From: Alphaproteobacteria bacterium
GTDB lineage: Bacteria > Pseudomonadota > Alphaproteobacteria > Rhodobacterales > Rhodobacteraceae
Direction: 5' to 3'
Assembly (NCBI GenBank): GCA_030425925.1
Contig: JAUHZO010000005.1
Coordinates: 62,001-126,000 of the forward strand
DNA length: 64,000 bases
The translations under genes and the position numbers were made by a program. Below the pieces are notes generated by a model. It made no database searches. It was not told where the DNA came from and was given only the letters and a program-made list of their open reading frames with translations. Below are positions 1 through 7,884 of this stretch, piece by piece. Positions within the stretch are counted from its first letter, which is position 1, and every line of letters begins with the position of its first letter.

Positions 1-355
1 AAACCCGCTGCCCACGATCGAGGCGATGAAGTTCTACGAAGTGCAGGACCACATCGCCCTGACCAATCACTTCATCGCGTCGGCCGCGATCCAGATCGGC
101 ACATCGACCTGGGAGTCGCTGACCGACCAGGAAAAGGCCTGGGTCGAGGCGGCGGTGAATGCCGGCGGCGAGGTGTCGGATGCCATGACCTTCCAGGACG
201 AGGCCAATCTGGTCGCCGTCTTCGAAGAGCGCGGGCTGACCGTGACGATGCCCGACACCGCGCCGTTCCGCGCGGCGATGAAGCCCTACTGGGACGAGCT
301 TGAAGCCGAGTTCGGCGCAGGCGCCATCGCCCGGGTCCGTGGCGACGACATGTGA
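1..355 (+). CDS. TRAP transporter substrate-binding protein (DctP family), C-terminal part
   Basis: Only the last roughly 117 residues are in the window; the frame is already open at base 2. Helix-rich text with QDHIALTNHF, then STWESLTDQEKAW and a C-terminal FAGAGAIAR-like tail (seen here as FGAGAIARVRGDDM), is typical of the end of DctP/SiaP periplasmic receptors, which capture carboxylates or sugar acids for a QM-type membrane pair. The small and large permease genes follow directly, which supports the assignment. With nanE and nanK downstream the ligand may be sialic acid or a related sugar acid, but the ligand-binding arginine region lies outside the window, so this is inference. Confidence 0.85.
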   Translation, partial: NPLPTIEAMKFYEVQDHIALTNHFIASAAIQIGTSTWESLTDQEKAWVEAAVNAGGEVSDAMTFQDEANLVAVFEERGLTVTMPDTAPFRAAMKPYWDELEAEFGAGAIARVRGDDM

Positions 356-363
356 ACCTGACC

Positions 364-389
364 GGCGGGGGGCAGCACAGCCCCCCGCC
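364..389 (+). promoter_or_regulatory. GC hairpin between TRAP receptor and permease genes
   Basis: A perfect 10-base stem, GGCGGGGGGC pairing with GCCCCCCGCC, with loop AGCACA, starts 9 bases after the receptor stop codon. It has no U tract. Such hairpins commonly protect the receptor transcript and reduce read-through into the permease genes. The same layout recurs after three ABC binding-protein genes in this window. Confidence 0.6.
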
Positions 390-410
390 TTGGCATGAGC
401 CGGGGAAGCG

Positions 411-878
411 ATGACACGGAAATACGGGGTCGAGGCGACAGTCGCCTCTGTTCTTTTCATCGTGCTGTTCGGGGTGATCCTGCTGCAGATCCTTGGCCGC
501 ACGTCCCTGGTGCGGGGGCCGGTCTGGACCGAAGAGCTTGCCCGCTGGATCTGGGTCTGGATGGCGCTGATCGGCATCGGCACGGTGGAGCGGGACGGCG
601 CGCATCTTCGCATGGGGTTCGTGGTCGAGCTGTTGCCCAAGGGTATCCAGCGGGTGATCGGCATCGCGACGGACCTGCTGTACCTGGCGCTGGCCGGGCA
701 CCTGATCTGGATCGCCTGGAAGGCGGTCATGCGCACCTGGAACAACGCGTCCGTCACCCTGCCGATGACCGATGGCGTGCTGTACGCGTCGGCTCTGTTT
801 GCGATGATCCTGATCTTCTTGCGCATCCTGCAACGGCTCGGGACAGGCTGGACAGCGCCCAAAGAGGATGACGCCTGA
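411..878 (+). CDS. TRAP transporter small permease (DctQ family)
   Basis: 155 residues with four hydrophobic segments, around 12-33 (ASVLFIVLFGVILLQILG), 48-62, 86-105 and 125-145, as expected for the four-helix DctQ subunit. The segment TEELARWIWVWMALIG after helix 1 is the usual DctQ signature. The protein pairs with the large permease in the inner membrane and binds the periplasmic receptor. The ATG at 411 follows a GGGGAAG ribosome site. The stop codon overlaps the next start (TGATG), so the two permeases are translationally coupled. Confidence 0.93.
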   Translation: MTRKYGVEATVASVLFIVLFGVILLQILGRTSLVRGPVWTEELARWIWVWMALIGIGTVERDGAHLRMGFVVELLPKGIQRVIGIATDLLYLALAGHLIWIAWKAVMRTWNNASVTLPMTDGVLYASALFAMILIFLRILQRLGTGWTAPKEDDA

Positions 879-2152
879 TGGTGCTTGGCGCAATTGTCCT
901 GGGCTGGCTGCTGCTTGTCCTGCTGAACGTGCCCATCGGGCTGGCGATGATCTTTGTCTCGATGGGGTATTTCTACTGGTCCGGCATCGGGCTCAGCTTT
1001 GCGACGCGGCGCATGGTCGACGGGCTGGACAGCTTTCCGATGCTGGCGGTGCCGCTGTTCATTCTTGCGGCGGCGATCCTGAATTCCGCAGGGATCACCC
1101 AGCACCTCTTCGGCTTTGCCCGCGCGCTGGTCGGCCATATCCGCGGCGGGCTGGGGCACGTGAACGTCATGGCCTCGCTGTTCTTTTCCGGCATGTCCGG
1201 GTCGGCCATCGCCGATGCCGGCGGGCTTGGCAAGATGGAGATCGAGGCGATGCGCAAGGCCGGCTACGATGACGCATTTGCGGGGTCGATCACCGCCGCG
1301 TCGTCGATGATCGGCCCGCTTGTGCCGCCATCCATCACGATGGTCCTCTATGGCGTGATTTCCAACACCTCCATCGGCCGGCTCTTTCTGGGTGGCATCG
1401 TGCCGGGCGTGCTTTGCGCGGTCAGCCTGATGGTCATGGTCTACTGGACCGCGCGCAACCGGAACTACCCGCGCGACCCGTTCCCCAGGCTTTCAGAGGT
1501 GGGGCGGCTGTTTCTCAAGTCGCTTCCGGCCCTGCTGACGCCTGCGGTGATCGTGGGTGGCATCTTTTCGGGCTGGTTCTCGCCGACCGAGGCCGCCGCG
1601 ATCACGGTGCTTTACGCGATCCTGATCGACCTGCTGTTCTATCGGGAACTGACCTGGCGCCGCCTGTGGGACGCCATCTATGAAACCACCGTCACATCCG
1701 CCGCCATCGGCACCATCATCGCCGGCGTCGGGCTGCTGGGCTGGGTGCTGGCGCGCGAACAGGCACCGCAGCAGATCGCACAGTTGTTCCTGGCGATTGC
1801 CGATGGGCCGGTCTCGTTCCTGATCGCCGTCAACATCATGATCTTCGTGCTGGGCGCGTTCATCGAGTCGCTGGTGATCCTGCTGATCGTGGTGCCGATC
1901 CTCGTGCCCATCGCACTGAATTTCGGGATCGACCCGGTGCATTTCGGCATCATCGTCGTTCTCAACCTGATGATCTCGATCCTGACACCCCCCATGGGCA
2001 TGGCGCTGTTTGTCGTCGCCCAGGTGGGCAACATACCGTTCCAGCGGCTGGCCTGGGCCATCCTGCCCTGGCTGATCCCGCCCATCGTCGTTCTGGTCCT
2101 TGTCTGCGCCTTTCCCATCCTTGCCACCGGGCTGCCGGGGCTGATGGATTGA
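878..2152 (+). CDS. TRAP transporter large permease (DctM family)
   Basis: 424 residues, the normal DctM length, almost entirely hydrophobic with about 12 helices. Family motifs are visible: PLFILAAAILNSAGIT near residue 65, SLFFSGMSGSAIADAGGLG near 100, and TPPMGMALFVVAQVG near 370. This subunit carries sodium-coupled substrate transport across the inner membrane. It starts in a one-base overlap with the small permease. NanE follows 2 bases downstream, so importer and amino-sugar enzymes are probably one transcript. Confidence 0.95.
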   Translation: MVLGAIVLGWLLLVLLNVPIGLAMIFVSMGYFYWSGIGLSFATRRMVDGLDSFPMLAVPLFILAAAILNSAGITQHLFGFARALVGHIRGGLGHVNVMASLFFSGMSGSAIADAGGLGKMEIEAMRKAGYDDAFAGSITAASSMIGPLVPPSITMVLYGVISNTSIGRLFLGGIVPGVLCAVSLMVMVYWTARNRNYPRDPFPRLSEVGRLFLKSLPALLTPAVIVGGIFSGWFSPTEAAAITVLYAILIDLLFYRELTWRRLWDAIYETTVTSAAIGTIIAGVGLLGWVLAREQAPQQIAQLFLAIADGPVSFLIAVNIMIFVLGAFIESLVILLIVVPILVPIALNFGIDPVHFGIIVVLNLMISILTPPMGMALFVVAQVGNIPFQRLAWAILPWLIPPIVVLVLVCAFPILATGLPGLMD

Positions 2153-2154
2153 CG

Positions 2155-2835
2155 ATGGACGTGCTCGAGTCACTGCGGCACGGTCTTGTGGTGTCCTGCC
2201 AGCCGGTCACCGGCGGCCCGATGGACCGGCCCGAGATCGTCGCGGCCATGGCGCAGGCGGCCGTGGCCGGGGGGGCTGCGGGCCTGCGGATCGAGGGGGT
2301 GGCCAACCTGCGCGCCGTCCGGCCCATGGTTTCGGTCCCGATCATCGGGCTGGTCAAGCGGGACGACCCGGCGACGCCGGTGCGCATCACGCCGCTGGCC
2401 GCCGATGCCCGCGCCCTGATCGGGGCCGGGGCGGATGTGGTGGCCTATGACGCGACAGACCGCCCGCGACCGGAGCCGCACGGGGCCATCCTGGACGCGA
2501 TCCTGTCTGCAAACGGGCTTGCCATGGCGGATTGCGCCCTGTTCGACGATGCCGCCCGCGCGGCGGAACGGGGCGCGCAGATACTCGGGACCACGCTGTC
2601 GGGTTACACCGCGCAAACCGTCCGCGACGCGGACACGCCGGATTTCGCTCTGGTCACCGCGCTGGGCGCGCTGGACCGGTTCGTCATGGCCGAGGGGCGG
2701 TTCAACACGCCGGACCTTGTCGCCCGGGCCATTCGGGCCGGGGCCGACGCCGTGACGGTGGGAAGCGCGCTGACCCGGCTGGAGATAACCACCGGCTGGT
2801 TTTGCGACGCGCTGCGACAGGCCGCGCGCGAATGA
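2155..2835 (+). CDS. nanE: N-acylglucosamine-6-phosphate 2-epimerase (NanE)
   Basis: 226 residues, a single TIM barrel. LVVSCQPVTGGPMDRPEIV at the N-terminus and GAAGLRIEGVANLRAVRP are hallmark NanE stretches, and IIGLVKRD is the conserved beta-strand 3 segment with the catalytic lysine. The enzyme converts ManNAc-6-phosphate to GlcNAc-6-phosphate in the cytoplasm during sialic acid breakdown. I chose ATG 2155; an in-frame TTG at 2149 is possible. The stop overlaps nanK by four bases (ATGA). No NanA lyase lies in the window, so whether sialic acid itself is the substrate remains open. Confidence 0.9.
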   Translation: MDVLESLRHGLVVSCQPVTGGPMDRPEIVAAMAQAAVAGGAAGLRIEGVANLRAVRPMVSVPIIGLVKRDDPATPVRITPLAADARALIGAGADVVAYDATDRPRPEPHGAILDAILSANGLAMADCALFDDAARAAERGAQILGTTLSGYTAQTVRDADTPDFALVTALGALDRFVMAEGRFNTPDLVARAIRAGADAVTVGSALTRLEITTGWFCDALRQAARE

Positions 2836-3716
2836 CGCGCGCAGTGCTTGCCGGGTTTGCGGTCGACCTTGGCGGCACCAAGTTGACGGCCGCGCGGATC
2901 GAGGCCGGGCACGTCGTCGAAACCCGGACCGAAGCGACAAGCCGGTCCGGCGATCTGTCGCATCAGCTGGACCGTATCGCGCGGCTTTTGCAGGATCTCG
3001 GCCACGGACCCGGCGCGCGGCTGGGCGTCGCGGTGACGGGCCTCGTGTCGCGCGATGGTCTGTGGTCGGCGGTCAATGCCGCCACCTTGCCCGCCATCGT
3101 CGACGCGCCGCTGCGCGCAGCCCTTGTGGACCGGTTCGGGGCGGCAACTTGCTGCAACGACGCGCTGGCCGCGACCCTGGCCGAAGCCTGGTTCGGCGCA
3201 GGGCAGGGGTGCCGCGACTTTGCCTACCTGACCGTGTCGACGGGGATCGGCGGCGGTCTTGTCCTGAACGGCCACCCGGTGCAGGGGGGCAGGGGGCTGG
3301 CGGGGCATTTCGGCTTTGCCACGTCCCGGCATGCGCCGACGCCCTGCGGGTCGGGCCGCTGGGGCACGGTCGAGGCCAATGCCTCGGGCATGTCCATCGC
3401 CCGCATGGCCCGGGAGCTTGGCCATGACGGGCTTTCGGCACGGGACGTCTTTGCGCAGGCGGCAGCGGGGGCCGCGTGGGCGGATCGGATCATCGACCTG
3501 TCGGCACAGGCTGTCGCCAGCCTGATCGCCGACATCGCGGCCATGGTCGATCCCGAACGGATCGCCATCGGCGGCAGCATCGGCCTTGCGCCGGGGTTTC
3601 TCGACCGTGTCGAGCGGCATCTCGGGAAGGAACCGGAGGTGTTTCGCCGCCCGGTCCGCGCGGCCACCCTGGGCCATGACGGGCCCTTGCTGGGGGCGCT
3701 TGCCTTTCCGGGCTGA
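2832..3716 (+). CDS. nanK: ROK-family sugar kinase, probable N-acetylmannosamine kinase (NanK)
   Basis: 294 residues. The ATP-binding motif DLGGTK sits at residues 13-18, and the second phosphate motif STGIGGGLVLNG near residue 136. Coupling to nanE by an ATGA overlap argues for ManNAc 6-kinase. ROK kinases usually carry a zinc site with three cysteines in CGCGxxGCxE. Here the region reads PCGSGRWGTVEANASG, with only one cysteine, so the zinc site looks degenerate or absent, as known for some NanK proteins. It could also be a kinase for another hexosamine. Confidence 0.82.
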   Translation: MTRAVLAGFAVDLGGTKLTAARIEAGHVVETRTEATSRSGDLSHQLDRIARLLQDLGHGPGARLGVAVTGLVSRDGLWSAVNAATLPAIVDAPLRAALVDRFGAATCCNDALAATLAEAWFGAGQGCRDFAYLTVSTGIGGGLVLNGHPVQGGRGLAGHFGFATSRHAPTPCGSGRWGTVEANASGMSIARMARELGHDGLSARDVFAQAAAGAAWADRIIDLSAQAVASLIADIAAMVDPERIAIGGSIGLAPGFLDRVERHLGKEPEVFRRPVRAATLGHDGPLLGALAFPG

Positions 3717-3864
3717 CGGCCGGGGCCAAAGCTGCAGGGTCGCGCCGCCAGACACCCGGACGCGCCCCGGGACGGCATTGGTGCTTGCGGGCAGGGCCGC
3801 GCGGGCCTTCAATGGACGTGCCCCCTGAGCCTTAGGCAGCGTGATCCCGGGGGCGGTGAGGGAC
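3717..3864. other. Intergenic spacer without a recognisable gene
   Basis: 148 bases between nanK and the regulator gene. Short open frames cross it in several phases, but none has a start with a ribosome site or a recognisable product. GGCGGTGAGGGAC just before 3865 is the ribosome site of the regulator. Confidence 0.5.
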
Positions 3865-4965
3865 ATGACACAAGACGACAGGCGCGACACGTCAAAGGAT
3901 CACCGCATCCGGCAGAAGGTCGAGCACCTTGCCCAAGCCGGTGAACCCGGCGCGCGGCTGCCGCGGGTGCGTGATCTGATGACCGAGTTCGGCACGTCGC
4001 AGCGTGTCGTGCAGCGCGCCCTGGCACCGTTGATCGAAAGCGGCCGGATCGAGGCGCGCCCCGGGGTCGGATTGCGCATTGCCCTGCCGTCCGCGGAACC
4101 GCCCGTGACCTATTCGGGCGATTGTCTCATCCTCTATCGGGGCTCTGAAAGCCGGCTTGCCCGGACCTTGCTGATCGAGCTGAACGCGCGGCTGCTCAGA
4201 CAGGGGGGGCGGATCGTGATGCGGGCCTTTGGGGACGAGGCCAGCGCCACGGCGTTTCTTGCCACGCAGGGCCGGTTTCGCTGCTGCCTTCTGCAGGTGA
4301 ATTTCGAAACGGTGACCGTCGAATTCCTCGCGGCGATCAAGGCCCGTGCCGATGCGCTGGTCATCGACGGGGTGTCCGTCACCGGGATCGACGCCGACGT
4401 GATCGGCACGAACTGGCGCGAGGCCCTTTCCGTCGGTTACCGCATGTTGCGCGCCCGGGGGCATGAAAAGATCGGGTTCCTGACATCGGATCATGATGCC
4501 AGACAGATCGCCATGGCACGGCGCGAATTCCTGCTGCTCAGCGGCTGGGAAGGGCCGCTGCCCTACCCGAGGCTGCACGCCGTGCCCCGCCTGCCGGGCT
4601 CTTACGTCCGCGAAGAGCTGGAGGCCGCCTTGCCGGTACCGGACGCGTGCCGGGACAGCATCACCGCGCTGATCGTCTGGGGGCTGGTCGATGGGTACCT
4701 GATGGATTCAGCACTCAGAAACAAGGGGTTGCGATCGGGGCAGGATATCAGCCTGCTGCTTCTCGGCAGTGTCGACGTGCCGTCCGAGCATGTCAGCCAG
4801 TTCGATATCGTGGGGAACTCGGACGCGGAAAAGCTCGATCTGTTCGAAAGCATCGTGATGTCCCGCATCAAGGGCAGCCAGATCCCGCCCCGCACACATT
4901 ACCTCCCGATCTATACCCTGGTGAACGGGTCCATCCGGGTGCTGGACGCGACCCTCGATCCGTGA
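3865..4965 (+). CDS. GntR-type regulator with LacI-like ligand-binding domain
   Basis: 366 residues from ATG 3865 (GTGAGGG upstream; an in-frame GTG lies at 3841). The N-terminal winged helix spans about residues 10-75, with GARLPRVRDLMTEFGTSQ and ERxLxxLxxxGxIxxRPGxG-like text (seen as RALAPLIESGRIEARPGVG). The rest resembles the periplasmic-binding-protein fold of LacI regulators: ADALVIDGVSVTGIDADVIGTN, then GYRMLRARGHEKIGFLTSD. Such hybrids are usually repressors that sense a sugar. The gene lies between the nan/TRAP genes and the long glycoside operon, and a GTGA-N7-TCAC site overlapping a -10 element follows immediately, so it probably controls that operon. Confidence 0.85.
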   Translation: MTQDDRRDTSKDHRIRQKVEHLAQAGEPGARLPRVRDLMTEFGTSQRVVQRALAPLIESGRIEARPGVGLRIALPSAEPPVTYSGDCLILYRGSESRLARTLLIELNARLLRQGGRIVMRAFGDEASATAFLATQGRFRCCLLQVNFETVTVEFLAAIKARADALVIDGVSVTGIDADVIGTNWREALSVGYRMLRARGHEKIGFLTSDHDARQIAMARREFLLLSGWEGPLPYPRLHAVPRLPGSYVREELEAALPVPDACRDSITALIVWGLVDGYLMDSALRNKGLRSGQDISLLLLGSVDVPSEHVSQFDIVGNSDAEKLDLFESIVMSRIKGSQIPPRTHYLPIYTLVNGSIRVLDATLDP

Positions 4966-4990
4966 GGTGGGTACAAGCCCCGTTGTCGGG

Positions 4991-5005
4991 GTGAATTATA
5001 CTCAC
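4991..5005 (+). promoter_or_regulatory. Candidate operator GTGA-N7-TCAC over a -10 box
   Basis: The inverted repeat GTGAATTATACTCAC contains TATACT (4997-5002), a good -10 element, about 37 bases before the ATG of the dehydrogenase gene. A short hairpin CCCCG-TTGT-CGGGG lies just upstream. No convincing -35 is visible. A repressor bound here would block RNA polymerase; the adjacent GntR-type regulator is the natural candidate. Confidence 0.45.
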
Positions 5006-5038
5006 ATACCATCGCGTCACAGCTGTTGTGGAGCTTCG

Positions 5039-6307
5039 ATGGCGCAGTCCAGACCAGAAATCGGCATTGCAATCGTGGGCGCAGGAGAGCGCGGTGTCTA
5101 TTTCGTCGGCAGCCGCATTGCCGAGGCCGCGCCGGACAGCTGCCTTCGGATCGTCGGCGTGCATGACCGGCTCGGGGATCGCGCCGAACAGGCGGCCCGC
5201 CACCTGACAGAGGTCTATGACCAGACCGGGATGCCGCAGGCCGTGCGCGTCTTCGACACGCTGGACGAGGCGACCGCCGACCCGGCGGTGGATCTGGTCA
5301 TCGTGACGACCCATACCGACAGCCACCGCGTGCCGGTAGAGCGGGCCGTGGCGCATGGCAAGCGGGTGTATCTGGACAAGCCGATCTCGGTCACGCTGGA
5401 GGATGCCGAGGCCATCGCCCGGGCCGAGCGCGCATCGAACCGGCCCATCATGATGGGCTTTACCCGGCGGTACGAACAGCCCTGGATCGAATCCGTGCGC
5501 CTTGCCCGGTCCGGCAGGATCGGGGCCGCGCGCATGGTCCTCTTGCGGTCGGTCATCCCCTATACCCGCTACCTGCAGTTGTGGCATCGCAACCAGGCCC
5601 GCTCTGGCGGTGCGCTGAACGACAAGGGATCACACCATTTCGACGTGCTGAACTGGATTGCGGACGGGGCTGAACCGGTGCGGGTCACGGCCATGGGCGG
5701 TGTCTCGGGGATCTTTGCCCCCGATCCCACAGCCCCCGTCCGCTGCAGCGCGTGCGACCGCGACTGCCCTTATCGCCGGCACGAGACCCTGATCGACCGG
5801 TTCGAGGGGATCGGCCGCGTGCCGAACCGCAGCTGGAGCGATGCGGCCGCCGTGCATGACCGCAACGACACCTGCGTCTACCAGCCCGGCGCGGATATCG
5901 ACGACCATGCCGTCGTGACCGTGAAATATGACAGCGGTCTCGTGGCAACGCTGTTCTTTGCCATCTTCGGACCCTGGGCGACCGATCAGGAAACGCTTGA
6001 AATCATCGGCGACAGCGGGCGGCTGAGGATGGAGCGGCACAGCGGATGCATCGACCTTGTCGAGCAGCACGGGCGGGCGCGGTCCGACATCCGGTTTCCC
6101 AACCCGGATCGCGGCTCGTCGCATTATGGTGCCGACCGGGAGCTTGTGCGCAAGATCGAGCGTTTCATGAACGGCGAGGCGCCCCCCGTGGGCGTTGCCG
6201 AGGGGCTGGCCTCGCTGCGTCTGGTGCAGGCGGCCCAGATCAGCCTGGCCGAGGACGGGCGTCCCGTCGATCCGCGCGAACTGGTGCTGGCGGAGGCCGC
6301 GCAATGA
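5039..6307 (+). CDS. Gfo/Idh/MocA-family NAD(P)-dependent oxidoreductase
   Basis: 422 residues from ATG 5039 (TGGAG upstream; the frame is open from 4967, but residue 25 of that frame starts the Rossmann fold). The dinucleotide motif is IVGAGERG at residues 12-19. DKP at 113-115 replaces the usual EKP carrying the catalytic lysine. GSHHFDVLNW supplies the conserved active-site histidines. Near residue 240 a cysteine cluster, CSACDRDCPYRR, occurs; similar clusters are known in some MocA-type proteins. It probably oxidises a cyclic sugar or inositol derivative in the cytoplasm. First gene of a long operon; the stop overlaps the next gene. Confidence 0.88.
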   Translation: MAQSRPEIGIAIVGAGERGVYFVGSRIAEAAPDSCLRIVGVHDRLGDRAEQAARHLTEVYDQTGMPQAVRVFDTLDEATADPAVDLVIVTTHTDSHRVPVERAVAHGKRVYLDKPISVTLEDAEAIARAERASNRPIMMGFTRRYEQPWIESVRLARSGRIGAARMVLLRSVIPYTRYLQLWHRNQARSGGALNDKGSHHFDVLNWIADGAEPVRVTAMGGVSGIFAPDPTAPVRCSACDRDCPYRRHETLIDRFEGIGRVPNRSWSDAAAVHDRNDTCVYQPGADIDDHAVVTVKYDSGLVATLFFAIFGPWATDQETLEIIGDSGRLRMERHSGCIDLVEQHGRARSDIRFPNPDRGSSHYGADRELVRKIERFMNGEAPPVGVAEGLASLRLVQAAQISLAEDGRPVDPRELVLAEAAQ

Positions 6308-7845
6308 TCAACGCAGCGCTTCCCGATCGCCTTGCCCCCCGGGCGACACGGCTGGGGCTGCGTCCGTTCTACGGCGACATTCACAACCATTCCGACCTGT
6401 CTTATGGACACGGGCCCTTTCCCGACGCGCTGACAAAGGCGGCCCTTCAGCTGGACTTCGTGTCGGTCACCGGCCATGCGTATTGGCCAGACATGCCGGT
6501 GGAAGACCCTTCGGTGGCGCATATCGTGGATTTTCACGTCAAGGGGTTCGCGAAGTTGCGGGCCGCATGGCCGGGGCATTTCGAAACCCTGCGCGCCGCC
6601 GACCGCCCCGGGATGTTCACCGTGTTCCCGGGCTACGAGATCCATTCATGCGCGCATGGCGACTACACCATCGTCCTGGCCGATCTGGATGGCGGTCCGC
6701 TGGAACTGGCAGATGATCCGGCCACGCTGAAGGCCGCGTTGCATGCGCGCTATGGCGACCGGGCCTTTGCCTTTCCGCATCATATCGGCTATCGCACCGG
6801 CGCGCGCGGGCTGAACTGGGATACGTTCGATGCAGGCCTGTCGCCCTTTGTCGAGATGTTCTCGATGCATGGCTGTGCAGAGGCGTCCGAAACCCAGCGC
6901 GGCTATCTGCACTCCATGGGGCCGGTTGACGGGCATTCGACGATGGCGCACGGGCTGGCGCGCGGGTATGTCTTTGGCATCGTTGCCAATACCGACCACC
7001 ACAGCGGGTTCCCGGGCTCATACGGGCACGGGCGGATGGCGCTGTATGCCCCTGCGCATGACCGGAATGCGTTCTGGCGCGCCATGCAGGACCGCCACAC
7101 CAACGCGCTGACCGGGGACCGCATTCACCTGCTGGCCGAGCTGGACGGTGCCGTGCAGGGAGACAGGATCGCGGCGCGGAACACGGCGACCCTGGGGATC
7201 GAGGCCGTGGCGGGTGGTGCCATCGATTGCATCGACGTGATCCGGAACGGCAGGCTCTGGCACCGTATCAGCCCGGCGCTGACGCCCGCCCCGATCGAGG
7301 ACGGGCCGGAAACGCTGATCCACCTGGAACTGGGCTGGGGCGCACGCGGCAAACGTCACCTTTGGGAGGGCGAGGTCCGGATCGAGGGCGGCACGCTGCA
7401 CGCGGTGGAGCCGCGCTTTCGCGGGCCCGAGATCGTCTCGCCGCTGGAAGGCCAGGACAGCGGCCACGCCATCCCTTGGCTGGATATCGACGATGGCAAG
7501 GTGCGCTTTGCCGTCACGGCAGAGGCCAACCCCAACAACACCACGCCCGCCACGCAGGGATTCATGCTGCGCGCGACGCTGACGCCAGAGGCCGTGATCC
7601 ATGCAAGCCTGAGCGGGCAGGAGGTGGTTATCCCGGCCGCGCGTCTGTTCGACGGTGCCAAAAGCGGCAATCTGGGCGTCATCGACACCCCGGCCTGGCG
7701 TTTTCATCAATTGCCGGCCGCGGCAGACTGGCAATGGCAGGGCGATATCCCGCTGGGCGCGCTTGCCGCCGGCGAAACGATCTATCTCAGGCTGCGACAA
7801 GCCAGCGGCCAGATGGCGTGGACCTCGCCCCTCTTCGTCACCTGA
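6304..7845 (+). CDS. PHP-type metallohydrolase-like protein (DUF3604-like)
   Basis: 513 residues. GDIHNHSDLSYGHG at residues 24-37 is the PHP metal-binding signature (His27, His29). Further likely metal ligands lie in GYEIHSC, FPHHIGY and NTDHHSGFPGSYGHG. The C-terminal third is beta-rich, with text such as IEDGPETLIHLELGWGARG. No signal peptide is seen, so it is probably cytoplasmic. The family has hydrolases of unknown substrate. Its place between a sugar dehydrogenase and a sugar importer suggests action on a sugar ester or phosphoester. The start at 6304 overlaps the previous stop (ATGA). Confidence 0.7.
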   Translation: MINAALPDRLAPRATRLGLRPFYGDIHNHSDLSYGHGPFPDALTKAALQLDFVSVTGHAYWPDMPVEDPSVAHIVDFHVKGFAKLRAAWPGHFETLRAADRPGMFTVFPGYEIHSCAHGDYTIVLADLDGGPLELADDPATLKAALHARYGDRAFAFPHHIGYRTGARGLNWDTFDAGLSPFVEMFSMHGCAEASETQRGYLHSMGPVDGHSTMAHGLARGYVFGIVANTDHHSGFPGSYGHGRMALYAPAHDRNAFWRAMQDRHTNALTGDRIHLLAELDGAVQGDRIAARNTATLGIEAVAGGAIDCIDVIRNGRLWHRISPALTPAPIEDGPETLIHLELGWGARGKRHLWEGEVRIEGGTLHAVEPRFRGPEIVSPLEGQDSGHAIPWLDIDDGKVRFAVTAEANPNNTTPATQGFMLRATLTPEAVIHASLSGQEVVIPAARLFDGAKSGNLGVIDTPAWRFHQLPAAADWQWQGDIPLGALAAGETIYLRLRQASGQMAWTSPLFVT

Positions 7846-7884
7846 GGCTCACAACCGACAATCACCAATCCAAGGGAGGATAAG

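Noticed and set aside
3717-3864. Possible gene remnant between nanK and the GntR-type regulator
   Set aside because: Short frames cross the gap, but none has a ribosome site, a conserved motif or a plausible product.
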